DNA of 64,000 nt. It comes from DASRDR01 sp963812945 [NCBI: uncultured Candidatus Rokubacteria bacterium]. Lineage in GTDB: Bacteria > Methylomirabilota > Methylomirabilia > Rokubacteriales. Both the position numbers and the translations under genes were made by a program. Under the pieces are notes generated by a model. That model had not been told where the DNA came from. It saw nothing but the letters and a program-made list of their open reading frames with translations, and searched no databases. Below are positions 10,539-20,511 of the stretch, piece by piece (the stretch's first letter is position 1; every line of letters begins with the position of its first letter). The stretch spans positions 3,534,001 to 3,598,000 of the forward strand of contig CAWEXD010000008.1 of assembly GCA_963812945.1 (NCBI GenBank), written 5' to 3'.

Positions 10539-11942
10539 ATGCGGCGTGTCGTCGTCTGCCCGACTGATTTCCTGTTCCGTCTTTTCCAGGGAACCCCAGC
10601 AAATTCAGATACCTGGCTCTTCCTGGTGAGCGACGGAAAGACCAGGAGTGGCCTGTCCCGCCAGGACGCGAACGCCCTGGCGGGCCCGCTCGACGATCCC
10701 GGTCTGTACCGGCGCGCCCATCTCTCGTCGGGGGACCTCGTGATGCTCATGGCCCCCGAGCGCTCCAGGCGGGGGCCGAGCCTCGCCCGGATCCTGGAGA
10801 CCATCCTCGAGGTGGCGCCCGAGGTGCCCGTCATGGTCGTCCAGCAGGGCCCGCGCGCGCCCTCCCTGCCCCATCTCCCGAACGTGAGCACCCTCATGCT
10901 CGGCCGGACCATGCGCAACGTCCTCCGCCCGGAGATGGACCGTGCCCTCCTCCGTGTCCGCATCGAGCAGATGCGTCATCTGCTGGCCGGCAAGGAGCGC
11001 GTGGGCATCCTCCTGCAGGACGACCCCGACCCGGACGCCATGGCCTCGGGCCTCGCACTTCGAAGCCTGCTCGGTCGGACGAGGCTGACGGCGCCCCTCC
11101 TGTCGTTCGGCCGGATCACGCGGCCGGAGAACCTGGCGATGGTCGAGGCCCTCGAGATCGAGGTCGACCACGTCACTCCGGAGGAAATCCGGGGCTACGA
11201 CGCGCTCGCGATGGTCGACATCCAGCCGACGTTCTGCGAGGAGGCCCTCCCGCAGATAGCGGTGGTGATCGATCACCATCCCGAGGCGAAGGGGTGGCGC
11301 GCCCCTTTCCGCGACGTGCGGCCGACGTACGGCGCCACGTCGACGATCATGACCGAGTACCTGCGCGCCGCCGACGTGAAGATCACCGAGCGGGTCGCCA
11401 CCGCCCTCTTCTATGGCATCAAGACCGACACGCTCCACCTCGAGCGAAGCGGCACTCGGGCCGACATGGAGGCCTTCGCCTATCTCTACGGGCTGGCCAA
11501 CCACAACATCCTGCGCCGGATCGAGCGCCCCGAGCTCCCGCTCGACGCGCTCGACGCGCTCGGCGACGCCCTGGTCCACCGGACGATCATCCAGAACGCT
11601 CTCTTCGCCCACCTGGGTCGCGTCAGCCGGCCAGATCTGATTCCGCAATTCGCGGACCTGTGCCTTCAGGTCAAGGGCATCGAATGGTCGGTCGTCTCCG
11701 GGCTGACGGGCGAGGAGGTTCACATCTCCGTGCGCAACGTCGGCTACGTCCGGGCCGCCGGCGACGTCGTGCAGGCGGCCTTCGGAGAGCTCGGCTCGGC
11801 GGGCGGTCACCGCACGGCGGCGAAGGCCGTGATCCCGGCGAGCGCCTGGACCACCCGCGTCGGACCGGTCGAGGCGGCCGCCATGCGGCGCGCGATCGTC
11901 AGCCGCTTCCTCCACGCCCTCGACGGCAGGAGCGCGTCCTAG
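10539..11942 (+). CDS. DHH-family phosphoesterase (NrnA-like) with an extra N-terminal domain
   Basis: This 467-aa protein has a C-terminal DHH/DHHA1 module, the fold of nanoRNases, pAp phosphatases and cyclic-dinucleotide hydrolases. Metal-binding motifs are QDDPDPDAMASG near residue 164, ALAMVDIQ near 224, VVIDHHPEA near 246, and the DHHA1 loop GSAGGHRTAAKA near 427. The first 150 residues are a separate domain that may derive from a TrkA-N/RCK-like nucleotide-binding fold, but that is weak. The start is ATG 10539; TAGACT at 10522-10527 would give a 5' leader of only a few bases. The likely role is cleavage of short RNA or a dinucleotide second messenger. Confidence 0.85.
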   Translation: MRRVVVCPTDFLFRLFQGTPANSDTWLFLVSDGKTRSGLSRQDANALAGPLDDPGLYRRAHLSSGDLVMLMAPERSRRGPSLARILETILEVAPEVPVMVVQQGPRAPSLPHLPNVSTLMLGRTMRNVLRPEMDRALLRVRIEQMRHLLAGKERVGILLQDDPDPDAMASGLALRSLLGRTRLTAPLLSFGRITRPENLAMVEALEIEVDHVTPEEIRGYDALAMVDIQPTFCEEALPQIAVVIDHHPEAKGWRAPFRDVRPTYGATSTIMTEYLRAADVKITERVATALFYGIKTDTLHLERSGTRADMEAFAYLYGLANHNILRRIERPELPLDALDALGDALVHRTIIQNALFAHLGRVSRPDLIPQFADLCLQVKGIEWSVVSGLTGEEVHISVRNVGYVRAAGDVVQAAFGELGSAGGHRTAAKAVIPASAWTTRVGPVEAAAMRRAIVSRFLHALDGRSAS

Positions 11943-12087
11943 GAATCACGTTCAGGGCGCTACCGTCCTCCGCGCGCCCGGTGATATGCTGGCCTGGAGT
12001 GCGGCGGCTGCCGCGCTGACCTGCAATGGTTTCGGCGGCTTGGGTCAGCGGTCGACGGTCCGTGTCCAGGAGCGGAGGACGACGAGC

Positions 12088-13710
12088 GTGACGACGCACC
12101 GCAGGCGGGTGGCTCTCATCGGGGCCGCGGCCCTGTCCCTTCTCCCACTCGCGACGCCGACGTGGGGAGCCTCCCCATGTGGCTCGCGCCCGGGCCTCGG
12201 GCTCGCGCAGCTCCCCGGGGGCCGGCCCCTGGCTGACCCGATCCCTCACATCCCCATCAACGGCACGGCCGGATTCGTGGTGCCGGGCGCCAACACGCTC
12301 GCCGGCGGAAACCTGTCGGTCGGACTCGGCTATCTGGGCCAGGAGTCCGTGTGCCAGCAGGAGAATGGCGTGTTCGACCAGAACACGCTGTTCCTCGCGC
12401 TGGGCTACGGCATCACCGAGCGGATCCAGATCTCGCTCCAGGTGCCGTACACCTGGTACGAAGCGGACAAGGCGAACTTCGACGGGGACGGGCCCGACGA
12501 CCTGAGCCTCGGGCTCGGCTACCGCTTCCTCGACGAGGCAGGCTGGCAGCCGGCCCTCTCCATCATCGGATACGGCGTCGCGCCGACGGCCAAGCGGTCG
12601 GAAGGGCTCGGGACCAACGAGTGGAGCCAGGGCGCCGCCCTGGCCGCCAGCAAGACGCTCGTCGGGCCGCTCACCGCGTTCGCCAGTGCCGGGTACCAGT
12701 ACAACGGGCGGGGCGGCGCACGGGTCTACGATCAGTTCGTCTCCGGGGCGGGGCTCGCGTACGCCATCACGCCGAACATCTCGGTGCTTACGGAGGGGAC
12801 GGCCAACACGAACTGGCGGCGGGACGACGACCGCCACTCGGACTGGATCGCCGGGGTGAACGCGGGCGTGCGCATGCGGTTCGGCGGCTTCCTGATCAGC
12901 GTGGCCGGGCGCAAGGGCATCACCAGTGACGCTCCCGACTGGGGCGTTTTCGCGCTCGTGACCTACGAGGCCCAGGTCGGGACGCCCTTCGCGGCGAAGG
13001 CCGCGGCGGGACCGGGCGCAGGTGCCGGCGCGCCCGGAGCGGGGGCCGGCGCGCCAGGCGCGGGCGCTGGGGCGCCGGGCGCGGGAGCGCCCGGAGCAGG
13101 AGCCGGCGCGCCGGGCGCCGGCGCCGGGGCCCCCGGAGCAGGGGCCGGGGCACCAGGCGCGGGCGCTGGGGCGCCGGGCGCGGGAGCGCCCGGAGCAGGA
13201 GCCGGCGCGCCGGGCGCCGGCGCGGGGGCTCCCGGAGCGGGCGCGGGGGCGCCAGGCGCGGGCGCTGGGGCGCCGGGCGCGGGAGCGCCCGGAGCAGGAG
13301 CCGGCGCGCCGGGGACGGGTGTTCCTGGACCGGTCGCCGGTCTGCCGCCGGCCGCGCTCCCACCCGCCCTGCGTTCTGCCGTCCGGGACGTGAACTTCGA
13401 GTTCGACCGGGACAGCCTGACCGACGAGGCGAAGGCATCCCTGGACGAGCTTGCCCAGGCGCTCAAGGCGAACCCGGCGTTCGCCGTCACCCTCGAGGGG
13501 CACGCCGACGAGCGGGGCACGGTCGAGTACAACTTGGCGCTCGGCGAGCAGCGGGCCCAGGCCGCGAAGGCTTACCTCGTCGCCCTCGGCGTGGACGCGA
13601 GCCGGCTGGACACCATCTCCTACGGGGAGCAGCGCCCGGTCGACCCCGGGAAGGACGAGCTCGCTTGGGCCATCAACCGCCGCGTGCACTTCCTGGTGAG
13701 GAGACGCTGA
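12088..13710 (+). CDS. Outer-membrane beta-barrel protein fused to an OmpA/Pal peptidoglycan-binding domain
   Basis: This is a three-part secreted protein of about 540 aa. Residues 1-29 are a signal peptide (cleavage near TWGAS). Residues 30-305 alternate glycines and aromatic residues in a barrel pattern, resembling the channel-like proteins near phenol-degradation genes. Residues 312-410 are a (GA)nP repeat encoded by a 99-bp tandem repeat. The last 120 residues are an OmpA-type domain with VNFEFDRDSL and LEGHADERGTVEYNLALGEQ. GTG 12088 is chosen for its GGAGG 9 nt upstream and because the signal peptide starts there. It likely ties the outer membrane to peptidoglycan. The stop overlaps the next gene's ATG. 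Confidence 0.85.
   Translation: MTTHRRRVALIGAAALSLLPLATPTWGASPCGSRPGLGLAQLPGGRPLADPIPHIPINGTAGFVVPGANTLAGGNLSVGLGYLGQESVCQQENGVFDQNTLFLALGYGITERIQISLQVPYTWYEADKANFDGDGPDDLSLGLGYRFLDEAGWQPALSIIGYGVAPTAKRSEGLGTNEWSQGAALAASKTLVGPLTAFASAGYQYNGRGGARVYDQFVSGAGLAYAITPNISVLTEGTANTNWRRDDDRHSDWIAGVNAGVRMRFGGFLISVAGRKGITSDAPDWGVFALVTYEAQVGTPFAAKAAAGPGAGAGAPGAGAGAPGAGAGAPGAGAPGAGAGAPGAGAGAPGAGAGAPGAGAGAPGAGAPGAGAGAPGAGAGAPGAGAGAPGAGAGAPGAGAPGAGAGAPGTGVPGPVAGLPPAALPPALRSAVRDVNFEFDRDSLTDEAKASLDELAQALKANPAFAVTLEGHADERGTVEYNLALGEQRAQAAKAYLVALGVDASRLDTISYGEQRPVDPGKDELAWAINRRVHFLVRRR
13021..13317 (+). repeat. 99-bp tandem repeat (minisatellite), three in-frame copies
   Basis: Three successive 99-bp units (13021-13119, 13120-13218, 13219-13317) can be aligned by the shared string GCCAGGCGCGGGCGCTGGGG or its close variant, whose single A falls at 13056, 13155 and 13254. 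Each unit encodes 33 residues of alternating GAGAP blocks. Units differ by scattered, mostly third-position changes. The repeat length is a multiple of three, so copy-number change would keep the OmpA domain in frame. Confidence 0.9.
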
Positions 13711-14339
13711 TGCGACGATGCCGACCCGACCCGCGCAGCCTGGCGCTCCTCGTCGCCCTCATGCTCGGCGTCGTAGTCCCCGCGGCCGCCCAGGGGCCCG
13801 CGGTCGGCAGCTGGGCGACGTACGAGTGGCGGTCCGCCGCCAAGGTCGACGTCCCCGTGGTCGTACAGCAGCCCAGCACCAGCGGGGCCGCAAGCTGGTC
13901 CGTCGATCGGGAGACGGTGGCTCCCCGTCCGATCTTCGAGACGTTCTCCGTGGTGAGAGGCGACGCCAAGACCTACGTGCTCCAGATCGTGACCCGGCCG
14001 ACGCCCGAGGGGAAGCCGCTGTCGGTCACCCAGGTCACCGTGGACCGTGCGTCGGGTAAGGTCCTCAAGAGCGTGATCCGCGACAAGAAGGGGGGGGCCA
14101 TCGCCACCCCGGAGAGCGGCTTCCGACCGCTGCGCCAGGCGGATGTGCAGGGCCCCCGTGAGGAGGTCGCGGTACCGGCCGGCCGGTTCGCCGCCGTCAA
14201 GGGCCCCCATCGGAACGGCACCGTGTGGGTGTCCGACCAGGTGCCGGTGCTGGGAATCGTCAAGGGGGTGTTCCCGGACGGGCAGCTCGAGCTGGTCAAG
14301 AGCGGGACGGGAGGCGCGCAGGATATGCTCCGCTCCTGA
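13710..14339 (+). CDS. Exported protein of unknown function, coupled to the barrel/OmpA gene
   Basis: This 209-aa protein has a clear signal peptide (RRCRPDPRSLALLVALML, cleavage near AAAQG). The mature part is rich in beta-prone segments and has no motif I recognise; the opening GSWATYEW resembles small periplasmic proteins that hold a lipocalin-like or beta-sandwich fold, but this is not firm. The ATG at 13710 overlaps the TGA of the barrel/OmpA gene by one base, so translation is coupled and the two products probably act together at the envelope. Confidence 0.8.
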   Translation: MRRCRPDPRSLALLVALMLGVVVPAAAQGPAVGSWATYEWRSAAKVDVPVVVQQPSTSGAASWSVDRETVAPRPIFETFSVVRGDAKTYVLQIVTRPTPEGKPLSVTQVTVDRASGKVLKSVIRDKKGGAIATPESGFRPLRQADVQGPREEVAVPAGRFAAVKGPHRNGTVWVSDQVPVLGIVKGVFPDGQLELVKSGTGGAQDMLRS

Positions 14340-14456
14340 TCGATGAGAGCGGCTCGGTAGATCCTGGCGACTCTTTTCCCCTGCTCGCGACCCCGGACCA
14401 GTCGCTCTCGATTCCACCGATTCGTATCTTTGTGAATACACAGCAGAAATTCGTTC

Positions 14457-14485
14457 TTGGCAGGCCACGACGGGCATGGTAGAAC
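14457..14485 (+). promoter_or_regulatory. Putative promoter of the methyltransferase gene
   Basis: TTGGCA (14457-14462) and TAGAAC (14480-14485) are separated by 17 bp and lie about 40 bp upstream of the GTG start at 14526. The surrounding stretch 14390-14460 is visibly richer in A and T than its neighbours, which fits a promoter region. Confidence 0.5.
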
Positions 14486-14525
14486 GTCGGTGTCTCGCGC
14501 CTGACACCGGCGCAGAGGGGGCAAC

Positions 14526-15161
14526 GTGGACGTTTCGCTCGAGGAAGGAAAGGTCCGGCGGGCATACGACTTCTACTCGCCTGTCTACGACTTCCTCTTC
14601 AAGAAGGTCTTCGAGCCGGGACGGATCGCGGCGATCCGCCTGATCGGCCCCGAGCTCCGGGGCCGGGTGCTCGAGGTCGGGATCGGCACGGGCCTCAACC
14701 TGCCACTCTACCCGAGCGACATGAACCACCTCGTCGGGATCGACCTGTCGGAGGGCATGCTCCGGAAGGCGCAGGAGAAGGTCCAGGAGCTCCGGATGAG
14801 CAACGTCATCCTGAAGGTGATGGATGCCTCGGCGCTCGACTTCGGCGACGGAGAGTTCGACGCCACGCTGGCGACCTACGTCATCAGCGCGGTGCCCGAC
14901 CCGGTGGCGGTTCTTCGCGAGATGCGGCGGGTCACGAAGCCCGGGGGCACGATCGTCATCCTGAACCACTTCCATAGCCAGAATCCGGTAATGCGGCACA
15001 TCGAGGACGCGCTGGCGCCCGTGTGTGCCTACCTCGGGTGGAAGACCAATCTCGCCTTGACTCCCCTGCTCAAGACGGTCGGTCTCACGCCCGAGGTGGT
15101 CCGTCGCGTCAACATGCTGCGCGGCTGGCACCTCGTGAAGTGCATCAACCCGGCCGCGTAG
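14526..15161 (+). CDS. Class I SAM-dependent methyltransferase, PmtA-like
   Basis: This 211-aa cytoplasmic methyltransferase has motif I EVGIGTGLNLPLYP near residues 49-62, motif II VGIDLS near 71, an acidic MDASAL motif and post-motif KPGGTIVILNHF. This motif I is the one seen in Rhodobacter-type phosphatidylethanolamine N-methyltransferases (PmtA), so a role in making phosphatidylcholine or a methylated lipid is the best guess; a small-molecule or quinone methyltransferase is possible. GTG 14526 follows GAGGGGGC. It is a single gene with its own likely promoter. Confidence 0.82.
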   Translation: MDVSLEEGKVRRAYDFYSPVYDFLFKKVFEPGRIAAIRLIGPELRGRVLEVGIGTGLNLPLYPSDMNHLVGIDLSEGMLRKAQEKVQELRMSNVILKVMDASALDFGDGEFDATLATYVISAVPDPVAVLREMRRVTKPGGTIVILNHFHSQNPVMRHIEDALAPVCAYLGWKTNLALTPLLKTVGLTPEVVRRVNMLRGWHLVKCINPAA

Positions 15162-15245
15162 CGACCCCGCTCGGCGGGGCCTGAGCGCGACGCCTCCCCT
15201 TCAGCTGCACCGCGGCGGCCGGCGCTTCGCCGGCGGCTCCCCTGG

Positions 15246-16342
15246 ATGACGGCGCCACGGGCGGGCAGGCGGGTCCTGGCTGCCCTCGCAGTGACGGCGC
15301 TCGTCATCGCCCTCCTGATCCCTCTGGGGATCCGGGTGACGGCGGCCGTCACCGGTCTCCGCTTCCTGGTCGAGTTCTTGACCGAGGGCCAGCGCCCGTG
15401 GCTCTCGCGCGGAACCGCGCCGCCCGCGAGGGAGGCGCTGGGCGGCCCCGGCGCCCCCGCCGCCGAGGCTCCGGACCTCTATCGTCCCGGAGACCGTCAC
15501 GGTCCCTGGCCGGGGCTCGTCCTCGTCCACGGTCTGACCCCGGATGGCAAGCGTGATGCGCGCCTGGCCTGGACCGCGGACCGTCTCGCTCGCGCGGGCT
15601 TCGTGGTGGCCGTCCCTGAGCTCCCCGCGCTCAAGGCGCAGCGGCTCCGCCCCGAGGATGCCGCGATCGTCCGCGACACCGTCGCAGGCCTGGGGAAGCA
15701 CCCGGCGGTTCGGCGGGAGCCCGTCGTCGTGATCGCGGTGAGCGTGGGACTCGGACCGGTGGCCCTGGCCCTGCGGGAGCCCGCGCTGGCGGAGCAGGTC
15801 CGCGTCGTGCTGGCGCTCGGCGGCTATGCCGACGCGCGCGAACTGGTCCGCTACTTCACCACGGGCGGATACGCGTTCGGCGCCACCTCCGGGCGTGCCG
15901 CCGTCGACCCCGCGCTGGCCTGGGCGTTCCTCGCCCGGAATCTCGACCTGGTGCCCGACCCCGGAGACCGCGCGCTCGTCGCGCGCGCCTTCCCCACCGA
16001 GCCGGCGCCGGCCGACGCCGGCCCCGGAGCGCGCGCCGTGCTGGCCCTCCTGCGGAACCACGAGCCCGCGCGAGTGGACGGTCTGCTCGAGGCCCTGCCT
16101 GCCGAGACCCAGGCGCTCCTCGACGCACTCTCACCCGCCCGGCATCTCGGCCGGACCCGGGTCCGCCTTCTCCTGGTCCACGGCCGGGACGACCCCGCGA
16201 TCCCGTTCACGGAGAGCCTCAGGCTCGCCGCCGCGGCCCCGGATCGGACCCGGCTGGTCCTGGTCGAGCTGATCGGCCACGTGGAGGGGCAGGCGCCGGC
16301 CTGGCGCCGTCTGGCCGACTTCCTGCGGCTCTGGAGCGTCTG

Positions 16343-16364
<22 letters not shown>
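15246..16364 (+). CDS. Membrane-anchored alpha/beta hydrolase
   Basis: This 372-aa protein starts with one hydrophobic segment (residues 9-30) that would place the rest outside the cytoplasm. The alpha/beta-hydrolase core shows VLVHGLTPDG (oxyanion region), a nucleophile elbow AVSVGLG where the usual first Gly is Ala, the acid in HGRDDPAIPF and the His in LIGHVEG. The order Ser-Asp-His is right for the family. The substrate is unknown. Its last 22 bases overlap the 3' end of the convergent regulator gene. Confidence 0.78.
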
Positions 16365-17746
<1,382 letters not shown>

Positions 17747-17768
17747 GGGGAATGGCCGCCGGGCGGTG

Positions 17769-19340
17769 CTAGATGACGAGGTGCGGGGCGGGAGCGTGCA
17801 CGCCAGGCCCTCCTGCGGCGAATGGGTGAGTCCGAATGCCTGGGGCTCCCGGAGGGAGCGGGGCCTGATCATACGGCGGCGCCGGCCCGAAGGCCAGAGG
17901 GGCCGTCTCGGCGCAGAGGCGAAGGACGACGCGTGTCGCCCCCGTGACCGGCGCGGCGGCGGCGCGGCGAATGCCGACGAGCCACAGCACTTCGCCGAAG
18001 CCCGCCCCGCCAGCGTCCACGAGGACCGGCCAGCGGGCGCGCGCCAATCGGGGGATGCCCGCGGCGGCCAGGAGGCCGTTGAGCCGCACCGGCGCTGCTC
18101 CACCGAACGGGACCATGCGCTCGCCGGGCCGGCGGGGCCGGACGAAAAGTGTGGCGGCGGGTGGCGCCCCGGCCCGCGGTCCGAGTCCGAGCGCCTCGGC
18201 ATCGAACCACGCTTCCCGGGTCGGATCAGGGGGCTGACGCGGAGGGACTGCCTCGATCGCGGCCGTCACCCCGAGCAGCCCTCCCGCTCGCGCCTGGCCG
18301 GGGACGGTGAGCGGTGTCGCGGCCGGCGTCAGCTCCGGCGCGAGGAGCCACAGCGCGTCCCGGCCGCGCTCGACTACGACGGCCCCGGGCAGGCGGACCC
18401 GCGCCCCGGGTACGGCGCGGAGAAGGCCCTCGAGGGCATGGAGGTGCGCCGCGCGGAGCCCGCTGCCGAGGCGCTCCAGCGCCGCGACCTCGACCAGGGC
18501 CAGGCGCACCGCCGCCTTCACTGCCCCGGGCAGGAGATCGTCGAACGCGGCGAGCCCGAGACGCCAGCCCACGGGCGTGGCCGTGAGGTGATCGCGCAGG
18601 CGGCCTCGGACGAGGGCGTCCAGCGCCTCGACGGCCTCGCGTGAGGCCAGGGCAATGCGGCGGAGCGCCTGGGGCGCCAAGCCCGCCTGGGCGGCCAGGA
18701 GGGGGAGGATCTCGTGGCGCACCCGGTTCCGGAGGAACTTCGGGTCGCGGTTGGTGGAGTCGTCCACGGCCTCGAGGTCGTAGGCTGCGAGGTGCGCGAG
18801 GACCGAGGTCCGGTCAAGTTCGAGGAGAGGCCGGACGATTCGGCCCCGACGGGCCGGGATGCCGGCCAGGCCGCGGGGCCCCGCCCCCTGGAGGACTCGC
18901 ATCAGCACCGTCTCGGCCTGGTCGTCGGCGGTGTGGCCCAGCGCGATGCGCCCGGCGCCAAGCCCCCGCGCGACACGCGCAAGCGCCGCGTGGCGGACGA
19001 GGCGCGCGGCTTCCTCGGGGGACCGGCCCCCGCCCCGTGGCACCTGAACGCGGACGACCTCCGCGGCACAGCCCAGGCGGCCGGCGAGCGCCTCGACGAA
19101 CGCCGCATCGCGATCCGCCTCGGGCCGGAGGCCGTGGTGGACGTGACAGACGGTGAGCTGGAGCCCGAGCTCGGAGCGGAGGAGCGTGAGCGCGTGGAGG
19201 AGGGCGACCGAGTCGGGGCCGCCCGAGACGGCTACGAGGACGTGGTCTCCGGGGCCGAGGAGGCCCCCGCGGACCACGGCGTCCCGGACCGCGTCGACGA
19301 GCGGCGCCGCCGATCCCCGTCGCGGGCCGTCATCGCCCAT
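17769..19340 (-). CDS. tilS: tRNA(Ile)-lysidine synthase
   Basis: This enzyme of about 523 aa puts lysidine on C34 of tRNA-Ile(CAT), so that it reads AUA and is charged with Ile. The PP-loop VAVSGGPDSVALLHAL is near residues 32-47, with the family motifs GHTADDQAETVLMR and DDSTNRDPKFLRNRVRHE further on, and a C-terminal TilS substrate-binding domain. The ATG at 19340 lies inside the 3' end of moaE (11-nt overlap), so the genes are translationally linked. A tRNA(CAT) gene is located at 25892-25967 in this window. Confidence 0.95.
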   Translation of the reverse strand: MGDDGPRRGSAAPLVDAVRDAVVRGGLLGPGDHVLVAVSGGPDSVALLHALTLLRSELGLQLTVCHVHHGLRPEADRDAAFVEALAGRLGCAAEVVRVQVPRGGGRSPEEAARLVRHAALARVARGLGAGRIALGHTADDQAETVLMRVLQGAGPRGLAGIPARRGRIVRPLLELDRTSVLAHLAAYDLEAVDDSTNRDPKFLRNRVRHEILPLLAAQAGLAPQALRRIALASREAVEALDALVRGRLRDHLTATPVGWRLGLAAFDDLLPGAVKAAVRLALVEVAALERLGSGLRAAHLHALEGLLRAVPGARVRLPGAVVVERGRDALWLLAPELTPAATPLTVPGQARAGGLLGVTAAIEAVPPRQPPDPTREAWFDAEALGLGPRAGAPPAATLFVRPRRPGERMVPFGGAAPVRLNGLLAAAGIPRLARARWPVLVDAGGAGFGEVLWLVGIRRAAAAPVTGATRVVLRLCAETAPLAFGPAPPYDQAPLPPGAPGIRTHPFAAGGPGVHAPAPHLVI

Positions 19341-19782
19341 CGCCGGCGTTCCACCCGGGCGGCGGCGACTCACCCTGGAGCCCGACCCAGGCGGACCCGT
19401 CCTCGAACAGCTCCCGCTTCCAGATGGGGACGATCCGCTTGACGGTGTCGATCGCGTACTGACAACCCTCGAACGCGTCCTGCCGATGCGCGGCCGACAC
19501 GCCGATCGCCACGCTCGCCTCACCGACCATGAGCCGCCCGATCCGGTGCAGGATCACCACATGCCGGACGCCGGGCCAGCGCGCGTAGACGGCCTCGCCG
19601 ATCTCCTTCAGCTTGGCTTCGGCCATCGGGGCGTGGGCCTCGTATTCCAGGGCCACGACACGGCGTCCCGCCGTCTCGTTCCGCACGACGCCGAGAAAGA
19701 CCACCACGCCGCCGGCCTCGGGGACGGTCACCATGCGGGCGATCGCGTCGGCCGAGAGCACCTCCTCGGTGACCCGGTACAC
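19330..19782 (-). CDS. moaE: Molybdopterin synthase catalytic subunit
   Basis: This 150-aa large subunit of molybdopterin synthase transfers sulfur from thiocarboxylated MoaD to precursor Z (cPMP) to form molybdopterin. Family motifs include GVVRNETAGRRVVALEYEAH, HRIGRLMVGEASVAIGVSA with the conserved His, and DTVKRIVPIWKRE with the active-site Lys region. The GTG at 19782 shares its G with the TAG stop of moaD (TAGTG), a classic coupling for equal subunit amounts, and a GGAGG lies upstream. The downstream gene tilS overlaps it. Confidence 0.95.
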   Translation of the reverse strand: MYRVTEEVLSADAIARMVTVPEAGGVVVFLGVVRNETAGRRVVALEYEAHAPMAEAKLKEIGEAVYARWPGVRHVVILHRIGRLMVGEASVAIGVSAAHRQDAFEGCQYAIDTVKRIVPIWKRELFEDGSAWVGLQGESPPPGWNAGDGR

Positions 19783-20033
19783 TAGGCGCCCCCTCCGCTG
19801 ACCGGCGGGAAGCACGCCACCTCTTCGCCCGCGCGCACCGGATGGCGGGAGTCGACGTAGTCGGTGCCGACGGCGAACAACGTATGCGGCCGGTAGCGGG
19901 TCAGCGCCGGATGCGCGGCGATGAGGGCCGCCCAGACGTCCTCGACGGTCGCGCCCTCGGCCACCTCGACCTCGACCCGGCCGCGTCCGACCGCTTCACG
20001 GTATCGCGCGAAGAGCGCGACCGGGACCTTCAC
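19782..20033 (-). CDS. moaD: Molybdopterin synthase sulfur carrier subunit, unusual C-terminus
   Basis: This is an 83-aa ubiquitin-like sulfur carrier. Its pattern of beta strands and the HPALTRYR and CFPPVSGG segments is typical. In most MoaD proteins the chain ends exactly in Gly-Gly, whose last carboxylate is adenylated and thiocarboxylated. Here it reads SGGGA before the TAG, so a C-terminal Ala follows the Gly run. Either the tail is trimmed or this lineage tolerates it; a sequencing error is also possible. It is the gene just before moaE, with one base shared. Confidence 0.92.
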   Translation of the reverse strand: MKVPVALFARYREAVGRGRVEVEVAEGATVEDVWAALIAAHPALTRYRPHTLFAVGTDYVDSRHPVRAGEEVACFPPVSGGGA

Positions 20034-20062
20034 GACCCCTCGGACGGGTTGGCGACCGGCGG

Positions 20063-20088
20063 GGAATCAGGCCTGGGAATCAGGCCTG
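20063..20088. repeat. 13-bp tandem duplication at the erpA 3' end
   Basis: The 13-mer GGAATCAGGCCTG occurs at 20063-20075 and again at 20076-20088. The second copy covers the last codons and stop of erpA; the first is the adjacent non-coding repeat. It looks like a simple slippage duplication. Confidence 0.85.
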
Positions 20089-20403
20089 GAAGGAGTGCCC
20101 GCAGCCGCAGCTGCCCTTGGAATTGGGGTTGTTGATCGAGAAGCCCGAGCCAACCATGCTGTCGACGAAGTCGATCTGGGCTCCGCCCACGTACTGCACG
20201 CTCGCCGGGTCGACGTAGACCTTGACGCCGGCGGCCTCGACGACCTGGTCGCCCTCCTGCGCGGCGTCCTCCCAGCCAAGCTCGTACGAGAAGCCGGAGC
20301 ACCCGCCCCCGACCACGCGCAGCCGCAGCCCCCACTCGGGCTTGCCTTCCTCGAGTCGGAGCGTTTCGACTTTCTTGGCGGCTGCCTCCGTCAAGGTCAC
20401 CAT
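20080..20403 (-). CDS. erpA: A-type iron-sulfur cluster carrier (ErpA/IscA family)
   Basis: This 107-aa HesB-type protein accepts Fe-S clusters and hands them to apo-enzymes. The three conserved cysteines are present: one in VVGGGCSGFSYEL near residue 35 and two in GSCGCGHSF near 99 and 101. The N-terminal VTLTEAAAKKVETL is typical. It lies between an SDR gene and moaD on the same strand. Supply of Fe-S clusters to MoaA or molybdoenzymes would fit the MoaD/MoaE neighbours, but this is inference. ErpA and IscA cannot be separated with certainty by eye. Confidence 0.93.
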   Translation of the reverse strand: MVTLTEAAAKKVETLRLEEGKPEWGLRLRVVGGGCSGFSYELGWEDAAQEGDQVVEAAGVKVYVDPASVQYVGGAQIDFVDSMVGSGFSINNPNSKGSCGCGHSFQA

Positions 20404-20469
20404 TCCTGGCCTCCTCTGTCGTTCGTGCGGCGATCCCGCGGCACGCGGGTCTCGCGCTCACCGTTCTGC

Positions 20470-20475
20470 ATTATA
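20470..20475 (-). promoter_or_regulatory. Consensus -10 box upstream of erpA
   Basis: A perfect TATAAT on the minus strand (20475 to 20470) lies about 65 bp upstream of the erpA ATG. The -35 region is GC-rich and weak. It would start a transcript for erpA-moaD-moaE-tilS and possibly the regulator. Confidence 0.45.
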
Positions 20476-20511
20476 CCTCACCGGCAAGGCCCGCCGGCCC
20501 GCACCACGGGC

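Noticed and set aside
13021-13317. CRISPR-like direct repeats
   Set aside because: Units are contiguous 99-bp coding repeats without unique spacers, in frame within a gene.
19843-20135. Riboswitch (Moco-type) near moaD
   Set aside because: The space upstream of moaD is only 46 bp and consists of the erpA stop and a 13-bp duplication; there is no room for the structured RNA.
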